Assembly: GCF_003143855.1 (NCBI RefSeq)
Contig: NZ_QFRK01000013.1
Span: 62,091 to 126,090 of the forward strand
DNA length: 64,000 bases
Source: Streptomyces sp. NWU339
Lineage (GTDB): Bacteria; Actinomycetota; Actinomycetes; Streptomycetales; Streptomycetaceae
Direction: 5' to 3'
Shown one piece after another: positions 44,394 to 53,388 of this stretch. A program made the position numbers and the translations under genes. The notes under the pieces were generated by a model. It was not told the DNA's origin and did no database searches. It saw only the letters and a list, made by a program, of their open reading frames with translations. How positions within the stretch are numbered: position 1 is the stretch's first letter; each line of letters starts with the position of its first letter.

Positions 44394-44902
44394 GCTTGCT
44401 TCATCTCCAGTGCGTCCAGGGCGGAGCGGGTGACTTCTTCCGGCGTGCGGCCGTCCGTGGCCACGACGGCCGTCGCGGCCTCCTCGTACAGATGGCGCCG
44501 GGCCTCCATCAGCTCGCGCCACTGCTTGCGCGGATTGACCGCGAGCAGGGGGCGGGCGGCGTTGAGCCCGGTGCGCTTGACCGCCTCCTCGACGTCCATC
44601 GACAGATAGACGACCCGCTCCCCGGCGAGCAGCGCACGCGTGTCGGCGTCGAGGACGGCGCCACCGCCCAGGGCCAGGACGCCCTCGTGCTCGGCGAGCG
44701 CGGTGCGCACCGCCTGCTTCTCGATCGCGCGGAAGGCGGACTCGCCCTCGTCCACGAAGATCTCGGCGATGCTGCGGCCCTGCGCGGCGACGATGTCGTC
44801 GTCGGTGTCCCGGTAGCCGACGCCCAGCCGCTCGGCCAGCAGCCGCCCGACGGTGGACTTGCCCACTCCCATCGGGCCCACCAGCACGATCAGCGGGGTC
44901 AC
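44390..44902 (-). CDS. aroK: Shikimate kinase
   Basis: A 170-residue kinase with the P-loop LVGPMGVGKSTVGRLLAERL, the DTD motif GYRDTDDDIV, the shikimate-binding LALGGGAVLDADTRALL and the lid Arg in RTGLNAARPLLA. GTG 44902 overlaps the aroC stop (GTGA), and the aroB start overlaps its own stop, so the three are translationally coupled. Confidence 0.96.
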   Translation of the reverse strand: MTPLIVLVGPMGVGKSTVGRLLAERLGVGYRDTDDDIVAAQGRSIAEIFVDEGESAFRAIEKQAVRTALAEHEGVLALGGGAVLDADTRALLAGERVVYLSMDVEEAVKRTGLNAARPLLAVNPRKQWRELMEARRHLYEEAATAVVATDGRTPEEVTRSALDALEMKQA

Positions 44903-46083
44903 CGGACGGCCAGGTTCTCGAGGTAGGACGTCACGTTGCGGCGGGTCTCGGTGACGCTGTCGCCGCCGAACTTCTCCGCGACCGCGTCCGCGAGGACCAG
45001 TGCCACCATGGCCTCGGCGACGATGCCGGCCGCCGGCACGGCGCACACGTCGGAGCGCTGGTGGTGGGCGGCGGCCTCCTCGCCGGTGGCGACGTCCACC
45101 GTCTTCAGCGCCCGCGGCACGGTCGCGATGGGCTTCATCGCGGCCCGCACCCGCAGCAGCTCACCGGTGGTCAGGCCGCCCTCGGTGCCGCCGGAGCGGC
45201 CCGAGGCGCGCCGGATGCCCTCGTCGGTGGGGACGATCTCGTCGTGCGCCTTGGAGCCGGGCACCCGGGCCAGGTCGAAGCCGTCGCCGACCTCGACGCC
45301 CTTGATCGCCTGGATACCCATGAGGGCGGCGGCCAGCCGGGCGTCGAGACGCCGGTCCCAGTGCACGTGCGAGCCCAGCCCGACGGGGACGCCGTACGCC
45401 AGCACCTCGACCACGCCGCCGAGGGTGTCGCCGTCCTTGTGGGCCTGGTCGATCTCGGCGACCATCGCTTCCGAGGCGCCCGCGTCCAGGCAGCGCACCG
45501 GGTCCGCGTCCAGCTTCTCCACGTCGGCCGGGGTCGGGTACACCCCATAGGGCGCCTTGGCGGCGGCCAGCTCCACCACGTGGGAGACGATCTCGATGCC
45601 GGCCGTCTCCTTCAGGTACGACCGGGCCACCGCGCCCAGTGCCACACGGGCCGCGGTCTCGCGCGCGGAGGCCCGCTCCAGGATCGGCCGGGCCTCGTCG
45701 AAGCCGTACTTCTGCATGCCGGCGAGGTCCGCGTGGCCGGGGCGCGGGCGGGTCAGCGGGGCGTTGCGGGCGAGGCCGGCCAGGACCTCGGGGTCGACCG
45801 GGTCGGCCGCCATGACCTGCTCCCACTTCGGCCACTCGGTGTTGCCCACCATGACCGCGACCGGGGAACCGAGGGTGAGGCCGTGCCGGACGCCGCCGAG
45901 GAAGGTGACCTCGTCCCGCTCGAACTTCATCCGGGCACCGCGACCGTAGCCCAGCCGCCGCCTCGCGAGATGGTCCGCCACCATGTCCGTGGTGATCGGT
46001 ACGCCGGCGGGAAGACCCTCCAGCGTCGCGACGAGTGCGGGGCCGTGGGACTCCCCCGCGGTCAGCCAGCGCAACCTGCTCAA
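44899..46083 (-). CDS. aroC: Chorismate synthase
   Basis: A 394-residue FMN-dependent enzyme making chorismate. The signatures GESHGPALVATLEGLPAG, the GRSGGTEGGLTTGELLRVRA region and RSDVCAVPAAGIVAEAM are present. I take TTG 46083 (LSRLRWLTAGESHG) as the start, because GAGGAG lies five bases upstream and the length then matches the Streptomyces enzyme. The next in-frame starts upstream give a non-homologous extension. A 276-base gap without visible signals separates it from aroE. Confidence 0.94.
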   Translation of the reverse strand: MSRLRWLTAGESHGPALVATLEGLPAGVPITTDMVADHLARRRLGYGRGARMKFERDEVTFLGGVRHGLTLGSPVAVMVGNTEWPKWEQVMAADPVDPEVLAGLARNAPLTRPRPGHADLAGMQKYGFDEARPILERASARETAARVALGAVARSYLKETAGIEIVSHVVELAAAKAPYGVYPTPADVEKLDADPVRCLDAGASEAMVAEIDQAHKDGDTLGGVVEVLAYGVPVGLGSHVHWDRRLDARLAAALMGIQAIKGVEVGDGFDLARVPGSKAHDEIVPTDEGIRRASGRSGGTEGGLTTGELLRVRAAMKPIATVPRALKTVDVATGEEAAAHHQRSDVCAVPAAGIVAEAMVALVLADAVAEKFGGDSVTETRRNVTSYLENLAVR

Positions 46084-46359
46084 CGGTGCTCCTCGGTGCT
46101 CGCGCCCTGGTACTGCTCTGCGCACGCGCGTCCTCGCGTACGGCTATGGCGCGACGGGGTGCGTGGCCCCGGCCCGCCGTTTCCGATCCTCCCACGTCCG
46201 GGCGGTGCGTCCGGCCGCCGGTCCATCAGACGGACGGGCTGCGGCGAAGCGTGGGCCCCGAGGAAGCCGGCCCCGCGTCCCTGCCCGTGTCCGGCCGCCC
46301 GCGGTCAGGAGAGGTGTGCCCCTCCCCCGTTCCGCCCCCTGCGGCGCCGGGACGGATCC

Positions 46360-47199
46360 CTATCGGGCCGCGAGAGCGCGCTCGCCTGCTTCTCGCATGA
46401 CGGCCACCGGGGCCGGGGCGCGTCCCGTCATCTGCTCGACCTGGAGCACCGCCTGGTGCACCAGCAGGTCGAGCCCGCCGACCACGGCGCCGCCGCACGC
46501 CGACCAGCGGGCTGCGAGGGCGGTCGGCCAGGGGTCGTAGAGCACGTCGAAGAGGGCCGCGGGGCGTTCCGGCACGGCTCGGGCGAGGGTGTCGGTGACG
46601 CCCGCCGGGGTGGTGGTGATCACCAACGGAGCGTGCAGGGCCTGCTCGGCGTCGTCCCAGTCGGCGATGCGCACCGCGACGCCGAGCCGCTCGGCCCACT
46701 GCCCCATCTCGGCGGCGCGTGCCTCGCTGCGCACGTAGACGGCGACCTCGCCGGTGCAGATCCGGGACAGCGCGGCCAGCGCGGACGAGGCGGTGGCGCC
46801 GGCGCCGAGGACGGCCGCGGTGTCCACCTTCTCGATGCCGTGCTCGCGCAGGGCGGCGACCATGCCGGGGATGTCGGTGTTGTCACCGGTCCTCCGGCCG
46901 TCCTCGGCGAACACGACGGTGTTGACCGCGTCGACCGAGGCCGCGGTCTGGCTGATTCCGTCCAGCAGCGGGATCACGGCCCGCTTGAGCGGCATGGTCA
47001 GCGACAGCCCGGCCCACTCGCGTCCGAGCGTCCCGAAGAAGCCCGGCAGGGCCTGCTCGTCGACCTCGAACCGGTCGTACGTCCACTCCCTCAGCCCCAG
47101 TTCCGCGTACGCGGCACGGTGCAGCACCGGGGAGAGGGAGTGGGCGATCGGAGAGCCGAGGACGGCTGCCCGTCGTGCCCTGGCCGCCCTAACTGGCAT
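46360..47199 (-). CDS. aroE: Shikimate dehydrogenase
   Basis: A 279-residue enzyme with the shikimate site GSPIAHSLSPVLHRAAY, the catalytic Lys in LSLTMPLKRAVIP, TGDNTDIPGMVAAL with the catalytic Asp, and the dinucleotide motif VLGAGATASSALAAL. The NADP loop has VRSEARAAEM, with fewer basic residues than E. coli AroE, so cofactor choice and substrate are not certain, and it may be a paralogue such as a quinate/shikimate type. It overlaps the end of mltG by 11 bases. Confidence 0.85.
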   Translation of the reverse strand: MPVRAARARRAAVLGSPIAHSLSPVLHRAAYAELGLREWTYDRFEVDEQALPGFFGTLGREWAGLSLTMPLKRAVIPLLDGISQTAASVDAVNTVVFAEDGRRTGDNTDIPGMVAALREHGIEKVDTAAVLGAGATASSALAALSRICTGEVAVYVRSEARAAEMGQWAERLGVAVRIADWDDAEQALHAPLVITTTPAGVTDTLARAVPERPAALFDVLYDPWPTALAARWSACGGAVVGGLDLLVHQAVLQVEQMTGRAPAPVAVMREAGERALAAR

Positions 47200-48988
47200 T
47201 GAACTTGTCCTTCAACTTCAGGAACTCGTCGTGCGTCTTGGCGAACTCGGTCTTGCTTATTCCGTCGGTGGCCACGAAGTAGACCCAGCCGTCCTTGGTC
47301 GGCTTCAGGGCCGCGGTCAGCGCGTCGTCCCCGGGATTGCCGATGGGGCCGGGCGGCAGCCCCTTGTTGGTATAGGTGTTGTACGGGTCCTTGTTTCTGT
47401 TGATCTCGGACTCGCTGATGCGGATGTTGCTCGCGCCCTTCAAGTAGTTGAAGGTCGAGTCGAACTGGAGCAACTGGTAGGTCTCGGTATTGCTGGGCTT
47501 GAGGCGGTTGTAGATGACCTCGGACATCTTGCGGAAGTCGTCGTGGGTCTTGCCCTCGGCCTGCACCAGACTCGCGACCGTCACCAGTTCCCACGGCCCT
47601 TCGAGACCGAGGCTCTCGGCCTTCTCCGGGAACTGCAGTGCCTCGTACTTTTCGGTGGCCCGGCCCACCATCTCCTTCAGCACGTCCGCGGGCTTCGCGT
47701 CCTTGCCCACCGCGTAGCTGGACGGGTAGAGGAAGCCCTCCAGTGGATCCTTGACGTCCCCGCCGTTCACCGCCCAGTCGGGCAGGCCGAGCTTCTTCCA
47801 GTCCTTCTCGGCGACCTTCGCCGTGGTCCCGTCGTCGAGCTTGAGACGTTCGTCGATACTCTCGTAGATCTTGGCGTTGCGCCAGCCCTCGGCGATGATC
47901 AGGTTGCTGCGGCTCTTCGGGCTGAGCATCAGCTCGACCGCGCTCTCGGCCGACATCTCCAGCTCGAGCGTATAGACGCCGTCCTGGATCGTCTTGCCCT
48001 GCGGGTTGCTCGCCTGGGCCGCGACGAAGGCGTCGACGCTCTTGACCACGCCTTCCTTCTTGAGCACCTGGCCGATGGCGTATCCGCCCGCGCCCTTGGG
48101 GATCGTGACGGTCACCTGCTCGCCGTTCCCGTCGCCCGCGAAGTCCGGGGCGCTGCCGAAACGATCCTGGACGAACTGCCAGCCGAAGTAGCTCACCCCG
48201 GCCAGACCGCCGCCGAGGACCAGCACCACCACGAGGCAGGCGGATCCGTTGCGCCGCTTCTTGTCCTTGCCGCCCTTGGCTCCCCTGTCGGCCTTGCCGC
48301 TCCTGCCCCGGCGCTCGCCTCGGCCGCGGCGAGCGCCCGGATCGCCGTCACCGTCCTCGTCGTCATCGTCGGCGCCCGAGAAGAAGGCGTGTTCTCCCTG
48401 GTCGGGGCCGGGGTCCCAGTCGGTGTCCGGCTCCGGGTCCGCCTCCCGCTCCGGCCGCCGCTCGGGCTCGGCGTTCCGGTGGGCCGGGGGCTCCGGCGGC
48501 GGATAGGCCTCCGGTGTGCCGTAGTGGTCGGACTGCTGAGCGCCGTACGCACCGCCCTGCTGCCCGTACGGGTCCGTCGGATCGGCCGCCGCGTACGGGT
48601 CCTGCGGGTGGGCGCCGTTGTGCCAGCCGCCGGTGTCGTACGGCTGCTGGTCGGGATGCTGCATCTGCTGGGGGGCGTACTGCTGGTCGTACTGCTGCTG
48701 ACCGTACTGCTGCGGGTACTGCTGCTGGTCGTGCTGCTGCTGACCGTACTGCTGCGGGTACTGCTGCTGGTCGTGCTGCGGGTACTGCTGCTGGCCGTAT
48801 CCGCCCTGCTCGGCGCTGCCCCAGTCGCCGTACTGCTGCTGCGGGTAATGCTGCGCTTGGCCCTCGTAGGGGGACTGCTGACCCGGCTGGGCCTGCTGGG
48901 CATGCTGCCCGGTCCACCCGCCGTCGCCGTACAACGGGTCGTCCGGGTGCCACGGTTCGGAGCCTTGGCCCCGGCCATACTCAGTCAT
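47189..48988 (-). CDS. mltG: Endolytic peptidoglycan transglycosylase MltG
   Basis: A 599-residue YceG-family protein. Residues 1-245 form an unusually long cytoplasmic tail that is Gln/Tyr/Pro-rich (about 30-110) and then charged. A membrane helix lies at 249-268 (SACLVVVLVLGGGLAGVSYF). The periplasmic-side catalytic domain (about 285-599) has a LysM-like start (VTVTIPKGAGGYAIGQVL) and the active-site region VASLVQAEGK, with Glu478 as the likely catalytic residue. It cuts nascent glycan strands and is thought to set their length. It lies between ruvX and aroE, all on the minus strand. Confidence 0.9.
   Translation of the reverse strand: MTEYGRGQGSEPWHPDDPLYGDGGWTGQHAQQAQPGQQSPYEGQAQHYPQQQYGDWGSAEQGGYGQQQYPQHDQQQYPQQYGQQQHDQQQYPQQYGQQQYDQQYAPQQMQHPDQQPYDTGGWHNGAHPQDPYAAADPTDPYGQQGGAYGAQQSDHYGTPEAYPPPEPPAHRNAEPERRPEREADPEPDTDWDPGPDQGEHAFFSGADDDDEDGDGDPGARRGRGERRGRSGKADRGAKGGKDKKRRNGSACLVVVLVLGGGLAGVSYFGWQFVQDRFGSAPDFAGDGNGEQVTVTIPKGAGGYAIGQVLKKEGVVKSVDAFVAAQASNPQGKTIQDGVYTLELEMSAESAVELMLSPKSRSNLIIAEGWRNAKIYESIDERLKLDDGTTAKVAEKDWKKLGLPDWAVNGGDVKDPLEGFLYPSSYAVGKDAKPADVLKEMVGRATEKYEALQFPEKAESLGLEGPWELVTVASLVQAEGKTHDDFRKMSEVIYNRLKPSNTETYQLLQFDSTFNYLKGASNIRISESEINRNKDPYNTYTNKGLPPGPIGNPGDDALTAALKPTKDGWVYFVATDGISKTEFAKTHDEFLKLKDKFNAS
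48701..48784 (-). repeat. 42-bp tandem repeat in the mltG tail
   Basis: A 42-base unit starting ACCGTACTGCTGCGGGTACT on the + strand occurs at 48701-48742 and, nearly complete, from 48743 to about 48784. Partial copies flank it. It encodes repeats of the QQYPQQYGQQQHDQ type. In-frame expansion or loss would change tail length without a frameshift. Confidence 0.75.
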
Positions 48989-49112
48989 CGATCCCCTAGA
49001 GCCGCGAGGCGGCGGTCGCGCGGCTGTGGGGGCGCCGGCACCCGTCCCGCCTCTCTCTGTGCGGTGGCTGTTCGAACGCCACCGCATCGCGCGGAACGTT
49101 ACCGTACCGCGA

Positions 49113-49625
49113 TCAGATGACCACTTCGACGCCCTCACCGGGTGGGTTGCCTGACACCCGTTCGGATTCGAGTGCCTGCTGGAGGATGATCACCGCGGCG
49201 GCCTGGTCGATGACGGAGCGCCCCTTCTTGGACTTCACGCCCGAGGCGCGCAGCCCCTGGCTCGCCGTCACCGTCGTCATGCGCTCGTCCACGAGCCGCA
49301 CCGGCACCGGCGCGATCCGGCGGGCCAGCTCCTGGGTGAAGCCGCGGACCTTGGCCGCGGCGGGGCCCTCGCCCCCCTTGAGGGAGCGAGGGAGACCGAC
49401 CACGACCTCGATCGGCTCGTACTCCTCGACGAGCTGCCGAAGGCGCCGGTGAGCCGCCGGGACGTCCCGGCCGGGCACCGTCTCGACCGGAGTGGCGAGG
49501 ATCCCGTCGGGGTCGCACGAGGCGACCCCGATACGGGCGTCCCCGACGTCGATCGCGAGCCGGCGCCCGCGGCGCATCGCGGGGCCGTCTCCGCCCGGCG
49601 TGGGGTTGGCCACGGGCTCGCTCAC
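49113..49625 (-). CDS. ruvX: RuvX/YqgF Holliday-junction-resolvase-like RNase
   Basis: A 170-residue RNase H-fold protein with AIDVGDARIGVASCDPDG (catalytic Asp), PIEVVVGLPRSLKGGEGPAA, RLVDERMTTVTA and the C-terminal KKGRSVIDQAAAVIILQ. Family members act in 16S rRNA maturation or in recombination. GTG 49625 overlaps the alaS stop (GTGA), so it is coupled to alaS, the usual alaS-ruvX-mltG order of Actinobacteria. Confidence 0.94.
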   Translation of the reverse strand: MSEPVANPTPGGDGPAMRRGRRLAIDVGDARIGVASCDPDGILATPVETVPGRDVPAAHRRLRQLVEEYEPIEVVVGLPRSLKGGEGPAAAKVRGFTQELARRIAPVPVRLVDERMTTVTASQGLRASGVKSKKGRSVIDQAAAVIILQQALESERVSGNPPGEGVEVVI

Positions 49626-52291
49626 TTGGCCGTGTCCGCCACGAGCCGCTCGACGGCGTCGACGGCTTCACCGACGGCGGCCGGGTTCTGGCCGCCGCCC
49701 TGAGCGACGTCCGGCTTGCCGCCGCCACCGCCGCCGAGGGTCTTGGCGGCCGTGCGGACCAGGTCACCGGCCTTGAGACCGCGCTCGCGGGCGGCCTCGT
49801 TGGTGGCGATCACGGTGAGGGGCTTGCCGTTGTTGACCGTGAACAGGGCGACGACGGCGGCCCGGCCCCCCTGGATGCGCCCTCGTACGTCCAGCACCAG
49901 CTTGCGCAGGTCGTCGGCGCCGGTGCCGTCCGGGACCTGGCCGGTCACCAGGGCGACCCCGTGGACGTCCCTGGCGGACTCGGCGAGGCCTCCGGCGGCC
50001 TGGAGCACCTTCTCGGCGCGGAACTTCTCGATCTCCTTCTCGGCGTCCTTGAGCTTGCCGAGCATGGCGGAGACCTTCTCCGGGAGCTCCTCCGGGCGGC
50101 CCTTGATCAGCTCCTGGAGCTGGGCGACGACAGTGTGCTCGCGGGCGAGGAAGTTGTAGGCGTCCACGCCGACCAGGGCCTCGATGCGGCGCACGCCGGA
50201 GCCGATGGAGGACTCGCCGAGCAGCTTGACCAGGCCGAGCTGGGCGGTGTTGTGCACGTGGGTGCCGCCGCACAGCTCCTTGGAGAAGTCGCCGATGGTC
50301 ACCACGCGCACGCGCTCGCCGTACTTCTCGCCGAACTCGGCGATGGCGCCCTGCTTCTTGGCCTCGTCGATCCGCATGACGTCGGCACGCACGTCGAGGT
50401 CACGGGCGAGCACCTCGTTGATCTTCTGCTCGACATCGGTCATCACGGCCGTCGGAACGGCGGAGGGCGAGCCGAAGTCGAAGCGGAAGCGGCCGGGCTG
50501 GTTCTCGGAACCGGCCTGGGCGGCCGTCGGGCCGAGGGCGTCACGCAGGGCCTGGTGGGTGAGGTGGGTGGCGGAGTGGGCGCGGGCGATGGCCTTGCGG
50601 CGGCGGTCGTCGATGGAGGCGTGGGCCTTGGCGCCGACGGTCACCTCGCCGACCTGGACGACGCCCTTGTGGACGTACACGCCCGGCACCGGCTTCTGGC
50701 AGTCGCGGACCTCGATGACGGCACCGGAGTCGGCCCTGATCCGGCCGGTGTCGCCGATCTGGCCGCCGCCCTCGGCGTAGAACGGGGTGCGGTCGAGGAC
50801 GATCTCCACCTCGTCGCCCTCGGTGGCGGCCGGTGAGGAGACGCCGTCGACGAGGATGCCCACGACGGTGGACTCGCCCTCGGTGTCGGTGTAGCCGGTG
50901 AAGTCGGTGGCGCCGGCCCGGTCGGCGATCTCGCGGTAGGCGCCGAGGTCGGCGTGGCCGGTCTTCTTGGCCTGGGCGTCGGCCTTGGCCCGCTCCCGCT
51001 GCTCCTTCATCAGCCGCCGGAAGCCGTCCTCGTCCACGGAGAGCCCCTGCTCGGCGGCCATCTCCAGGGTGAGGTCGATCGGGAAGCCCCAGGTGTCGTG
51101 GAGCAGGAAGGCCTTGTCGCCGGCCAGGACCGTGCCGCCGGACTGCTTGGTCTCGGTGACGGCGGTGTCGAGGATGTTGGTGCCCGCCTTCAGCGTCTTG
51201 AGGAAGGCGTTCTCCTCGGCGACGGCGACCTTCTCGATCCGCTCGCGGTCGGTGATCAGCTCGGGGTACTGCTGCCCCATCATCTCGATCACGATGTCGA
51301 TGAGGTCCTTGACGACCGGGCCGGTGGCGCCGAGGAGGCGCATGTTGCGGATGGCGCGGCGCATGATGCGGCGCAGCACGTAGCCGCGGCCCTCGTTGCC
51401 GGGGGTGACACCGTCGCCGATGAGCATCACGGAGGTGCGCATGTGGTCGGTGACCACGCGCAGCGAGACGTCGGAGGCCTGGGCGTCGCCGTAGGCCACG
51501 CCCGTCAGCTCGGTGGCCTTCTTGATGACGGCCATGGAGGTGTCGATCTCGTACATGTTCTGCACGTCCTGCAGAATCATGGCGAGCCGTTCCAGGCCGA
51601 GGCCCGTGTCGATGTTCTGGCTCGGCAGGTCGCCGAGGATCGGGTAGTCCTTGCCCGGCCCCTCGCCCCGCTCGTACTGCATGAAGACGAGGTTCCAGAT
51701 CTCCACGTACCGCTCGTCGTTGACGGCGGGGCCGCCCTCGACGCCGAACTCGGGGCCGCGGTCGTAGTTGATCTCGGAGCAGGGACCGCAGGGGCCGGGG
51801 ACGCCCATGTCCCAGTAGTTGTCCTTCTTGCCCAGGCGCTGGATGCGCTCCTCGGGCACGCCGACGACGTCGCGCCAGATCCGCTCGGCCTCGTCGTCGT
51901 CCTGGTAGACGGTGATCCACAGGCGCTCGGGGTCCAGGCCGTAGCCGCCCTGCTCCTGGGAGCTGGTGAGCAGCTCCCAGGCGAGCTTGATGGCGCCTTC
52001 CTTGAAGTAGTCGCCGAAGGAGAAGTTGCCGCACATCTGGAAGAAGGTGCCGTGCCGGGTGGTCTTCCCGACCTCTTCGATGTCCGGCGTGCGGACGCAC
52101 TTCTGGACGCTGGTGGCGCGGTCGAAGGGCGGCTTGACCTCGCCCAGGAAGTAGGGCTTGAAGGGCACCATGCCGGCCGGGACGAGCAGCAGAGTCGGGT
52201 CGTCCGCGATGAGCGACGCCGAAGGGACGACGGTGTGCCCGCGCTCCTCGAAGAAGCTCAGCCAGCGGCGGCGGATCTCGGCCGACTCCAT
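49622..52291 (-). CDS. alaS: Alanyl-tRNA synthetase
   Basis: An 889-residue enzyme. The class II core at the N-terminus (MESAEIRRRWLSFFEERGHT, TSVQKCVRTPDIEEVGKT, HGTFFQMCGNFSFGDYF) is followed by the tRNA-recognition domain, the editing domain with HSATHLTHQALR and CGGTH zinc ligands (KELCGGTHVHNTAQL), and the C-terminal DHHA1/C-Ala domain with VALFTVNNGKPLTVIATN. ATG 52291 shares one base with the upstream DUF6167 stop. The length is normal. Confidence 0.97.
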   Translation of the reverse strand: MESAEIRRRWLSFFEERGHTVVPSASLIADDPTLLLVPAGMVPFKPYFLGEVKPPFDRATSVQKCVRTPDIEEVGKTTRHGTFFQMCGNFSFGDYFKEGAIKLAWELLTSSQEQGGYGLDPERLWITVYQDDDEAERIWRDVVGVPEERIQRLGKKDNYWDMGVPGPCGPCSEINYDRGPEFGVEGGPAVNDERYVEIWNLVFMQYERGEGPGKDYPILGDLPSQNIDTGLGLERLAMILQDVQNMYEIDTSMAVIKKATELTGVAYGDAQASDVSLRVVTDHMRTSVMLIGDGVTPGNEGRGYVLRRIMRRAIRNMRLLGATGPVVKDLIDIVIEMMGQQYPELITDRERIEKVAVAEENAFLKTLKAGTNILDTAVTETKQSGGTVLAGDKAFLLHDTWGFPIDLTLEMAAEQGLSVDEDGFRRLMKEQRERAKADAQAKKTGHADLGAYREIADRAGATDFTGYTDTEGESTVVGILVDGVSSPAATEGDEVEIVLDRTPFYAEGGGQIGDTGRIRADSGAVIEVRDCQKPVPGVYVHKGVVQVGEVTVGAKAHASIDDRRRKAIARAHSATHLTHQALRDALGPTAAQAGSENQPGRFRFDFGSPSAVPTAVMTDVEQKINEVLARDLDVRADVMRIDEAKKQGAIAEFGEKYGERVRVVTIGDFSKELCGGTHVHNTAQLGLVKLLGESSIGSGVRRIEALVGVDAYNFLAREHTVVAQLQELIKGRPEELPEKVSAMLGKLKDAEKEIEKFRAEKVLQAAGGLAESARDVHGVALVTGQVPDGTGADDLRKLVLDVRGRIQGGRAAVVALFTVNNGKPLTVIATNEAARERGLKAGDLVRTAAKTLGGGGGGKPDVAQGGGQNPAAVGEAVDAVERLVADTAK

Positions 52292-52662
52292 CAGTGGTCC
52301 TCATTCCGGTTGTACGGGTGCGTCAGGTACGTCGAGCGCTCGACGTACCGGGGGTCGTGCTTCGGGCTGTTGCGGTTCTCGATGGCGGCGTACCGGCGGG
52401 CCGCCGGGAGTTCCCGGTCGGCGGGGGCGTCGAGGCCGAGGGCGTCGCCCAGTTCGGCCTCGCGCCGGGCCATGTTGTCGCGGACGTCGAACGCGAAGTC
52501 CACTGCCCGGTCCTTGAGCCGGCCGCCCGCCTCGATCGCCTTGTTCGCCGCGGTCACGGCGAGGTTCTCGGGGGTCAGCTGCTTCAGCTTGCGGTTGACC
52601 TTGGTGGTGGCCCACACCCCGGCGGCGACGCCGGTGCTGAACCAGAAGGTACGGCGGAACAT
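52291..52662 (-). CDS. DUF6167 family protein
   Basis: A 123-residue protein with a short N-terminal hydrophobic stretch (MFRRTFWFSTGVAAGVWATT) and helical segments (KLKQLTPENLAVTAANKAIE). The C-terminus ends in NSPKHDPRYVERSTYLTHPY. Family DUF6167, function unknown, found beside alaS in Streptomyces. It overlaps the alaS start by one base and follows the DUF948 gene by seven bases, so DUF948, DUF6167 and alaS look like one transcript. Confidence 0.82.
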   Translation of the reverse strand: MFRRTFWFSTGVAAGVWATTKVNRKLKQLTPENLAVTAANKAIEAGGRLKDRAVDFAFDVRDNMARREAELGDALGLDAPADRELPAARRYAAIENRNSPKHDPRYVERSTYLTHPYNRNEDH

Positions 52663-52669
52663 CGCTGCG

Positions 52670-53113
52670 TCAGTCCTTCTTTCCCCGGGTGCGCCCCGCC
52701 CGCCGCATGCCCGGGACGGCGCGGCCCACGATCACGGTGCGTCCCGGTGCCCTGGCGGACGTGTCCTCCTTGCGGCCGCTGACGGCCCGGCGCACGCCGT
52801 AGCCGAAGGCGGCGACCTTGACCAGCGGGCCGCCGAAGGTGGAGGCGACGGTGGTCGACAGCGCGGAGGCGTTGGAGGTGACCTCCTGGACGTCGGAGGC
52901 GATCGCGTCGACCCGTTCGATCTGGGTCTGCGCGGAGCGCACCGCCGAGGAGGCGTCCGCCAGCAGCGGGACGGCCTGGTCGGTCACGTCCGCCACGAGC
53001 TTGGTGGTCGCCCGGAGCGTCTGGGCCAGCCTCGCCAGTGCGACGGCGAGGAAGGAGACCAGGATCGCCCAGAACACGGCCACCAGGATTCCGGCCACCT
53101 CTCCACCGGACAC
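52670..53113 (-). CDS. DUF948 domain-containing membrane protein
   Basis: A 147-residue protein that starts VSGGEVAGILVAVFWAILVS with one N-terminal membrane helix (about residues 5-25) and a helical, coiled-coil-like DUF948 region (about 30-95). It ends in a basic tail. DUF948 proteins resemble methyl-accepting coiled coils and are linked with general stress proteins in Firmicutes, but no function is established here. GTG 53113 is the family start. The alternative GTG 53149 adds MAGTFLREQVRT. Confidence 0.8.
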   Translation of the reverse strand: MSGGEVAGILVAVFWAILVSFLAVALARLAQTLRATTKLVADVTDQAVPLLADASSAVRSAQTQIERVDAIASDVQEVTSNASALSTTVASTFGGPLVKVAAFGYGVRRAVSGRKEDTSARAPGRTVIVGRAVPGMRRAGRTRGKKD

Positions 53114-53149
53114 TGTGCGCACCTGCTCCCTGAGAAACGTGCCTGCCAC

Positions 53150-53230
53150 ATCGAAGAGCTTCGAAGAACCTCAAGGAGCCTCAAGGAACATCGAGAACTT
53201 CGAGAAACACCGAGAACGTCAAGAAATTCG
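53150..53230. repeat. Lower-GC imperfect repeats upstream of DUF948 gene
   Basis: Short units such as TCAAGGA, TCGAGAA and CCGAGAA repeat with a spacing near 12 bases, and TCGAAG-AG-CTTCGA (53151-53164) is an inverted repeat. The stretch has visibly lower GC than its surroundings and no open frame. It may be a protein-binding region or a recent microsatellite-like expansion. Confidence 0.5.
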
Positions 53231-53319
53231 TGCACCGAGCCTATCGCGCCGGTGGCGGGACTCCGCACCGGATTACCGTCCGGCGGGGTCGGCACGTCGC
53301 GGCCGGGGCGCCCATGCAG

Positions 53320-53366
53320 CAGCCCGCCGCCCCGCCCACCCTGAGGGGCGGGGAGACGGCGGGCTG
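53320..53366 (-). terminator. rpsD terminator hairpin
   Basis: CAGCCCGCCG (53320-53329) pairs with CGGCGGGCTG (53357-53366), and CCCCGCCC pairs with GGGCGGGG inside, with a 3-base bulge and a 7- to 8-base loop. It lies 22 bases after the rpsD stop on the minus strand. Confidence 0.78.
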
Positions 53367-53388
53367 AGGTACCGCCTGCCTGCTGGGG

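Noticed and set aside
50954..53344. 796-residue + strand frame over alaS and neighbours
   Set aside because: Runs across three real genes and their gaps and has no recognisable fold.
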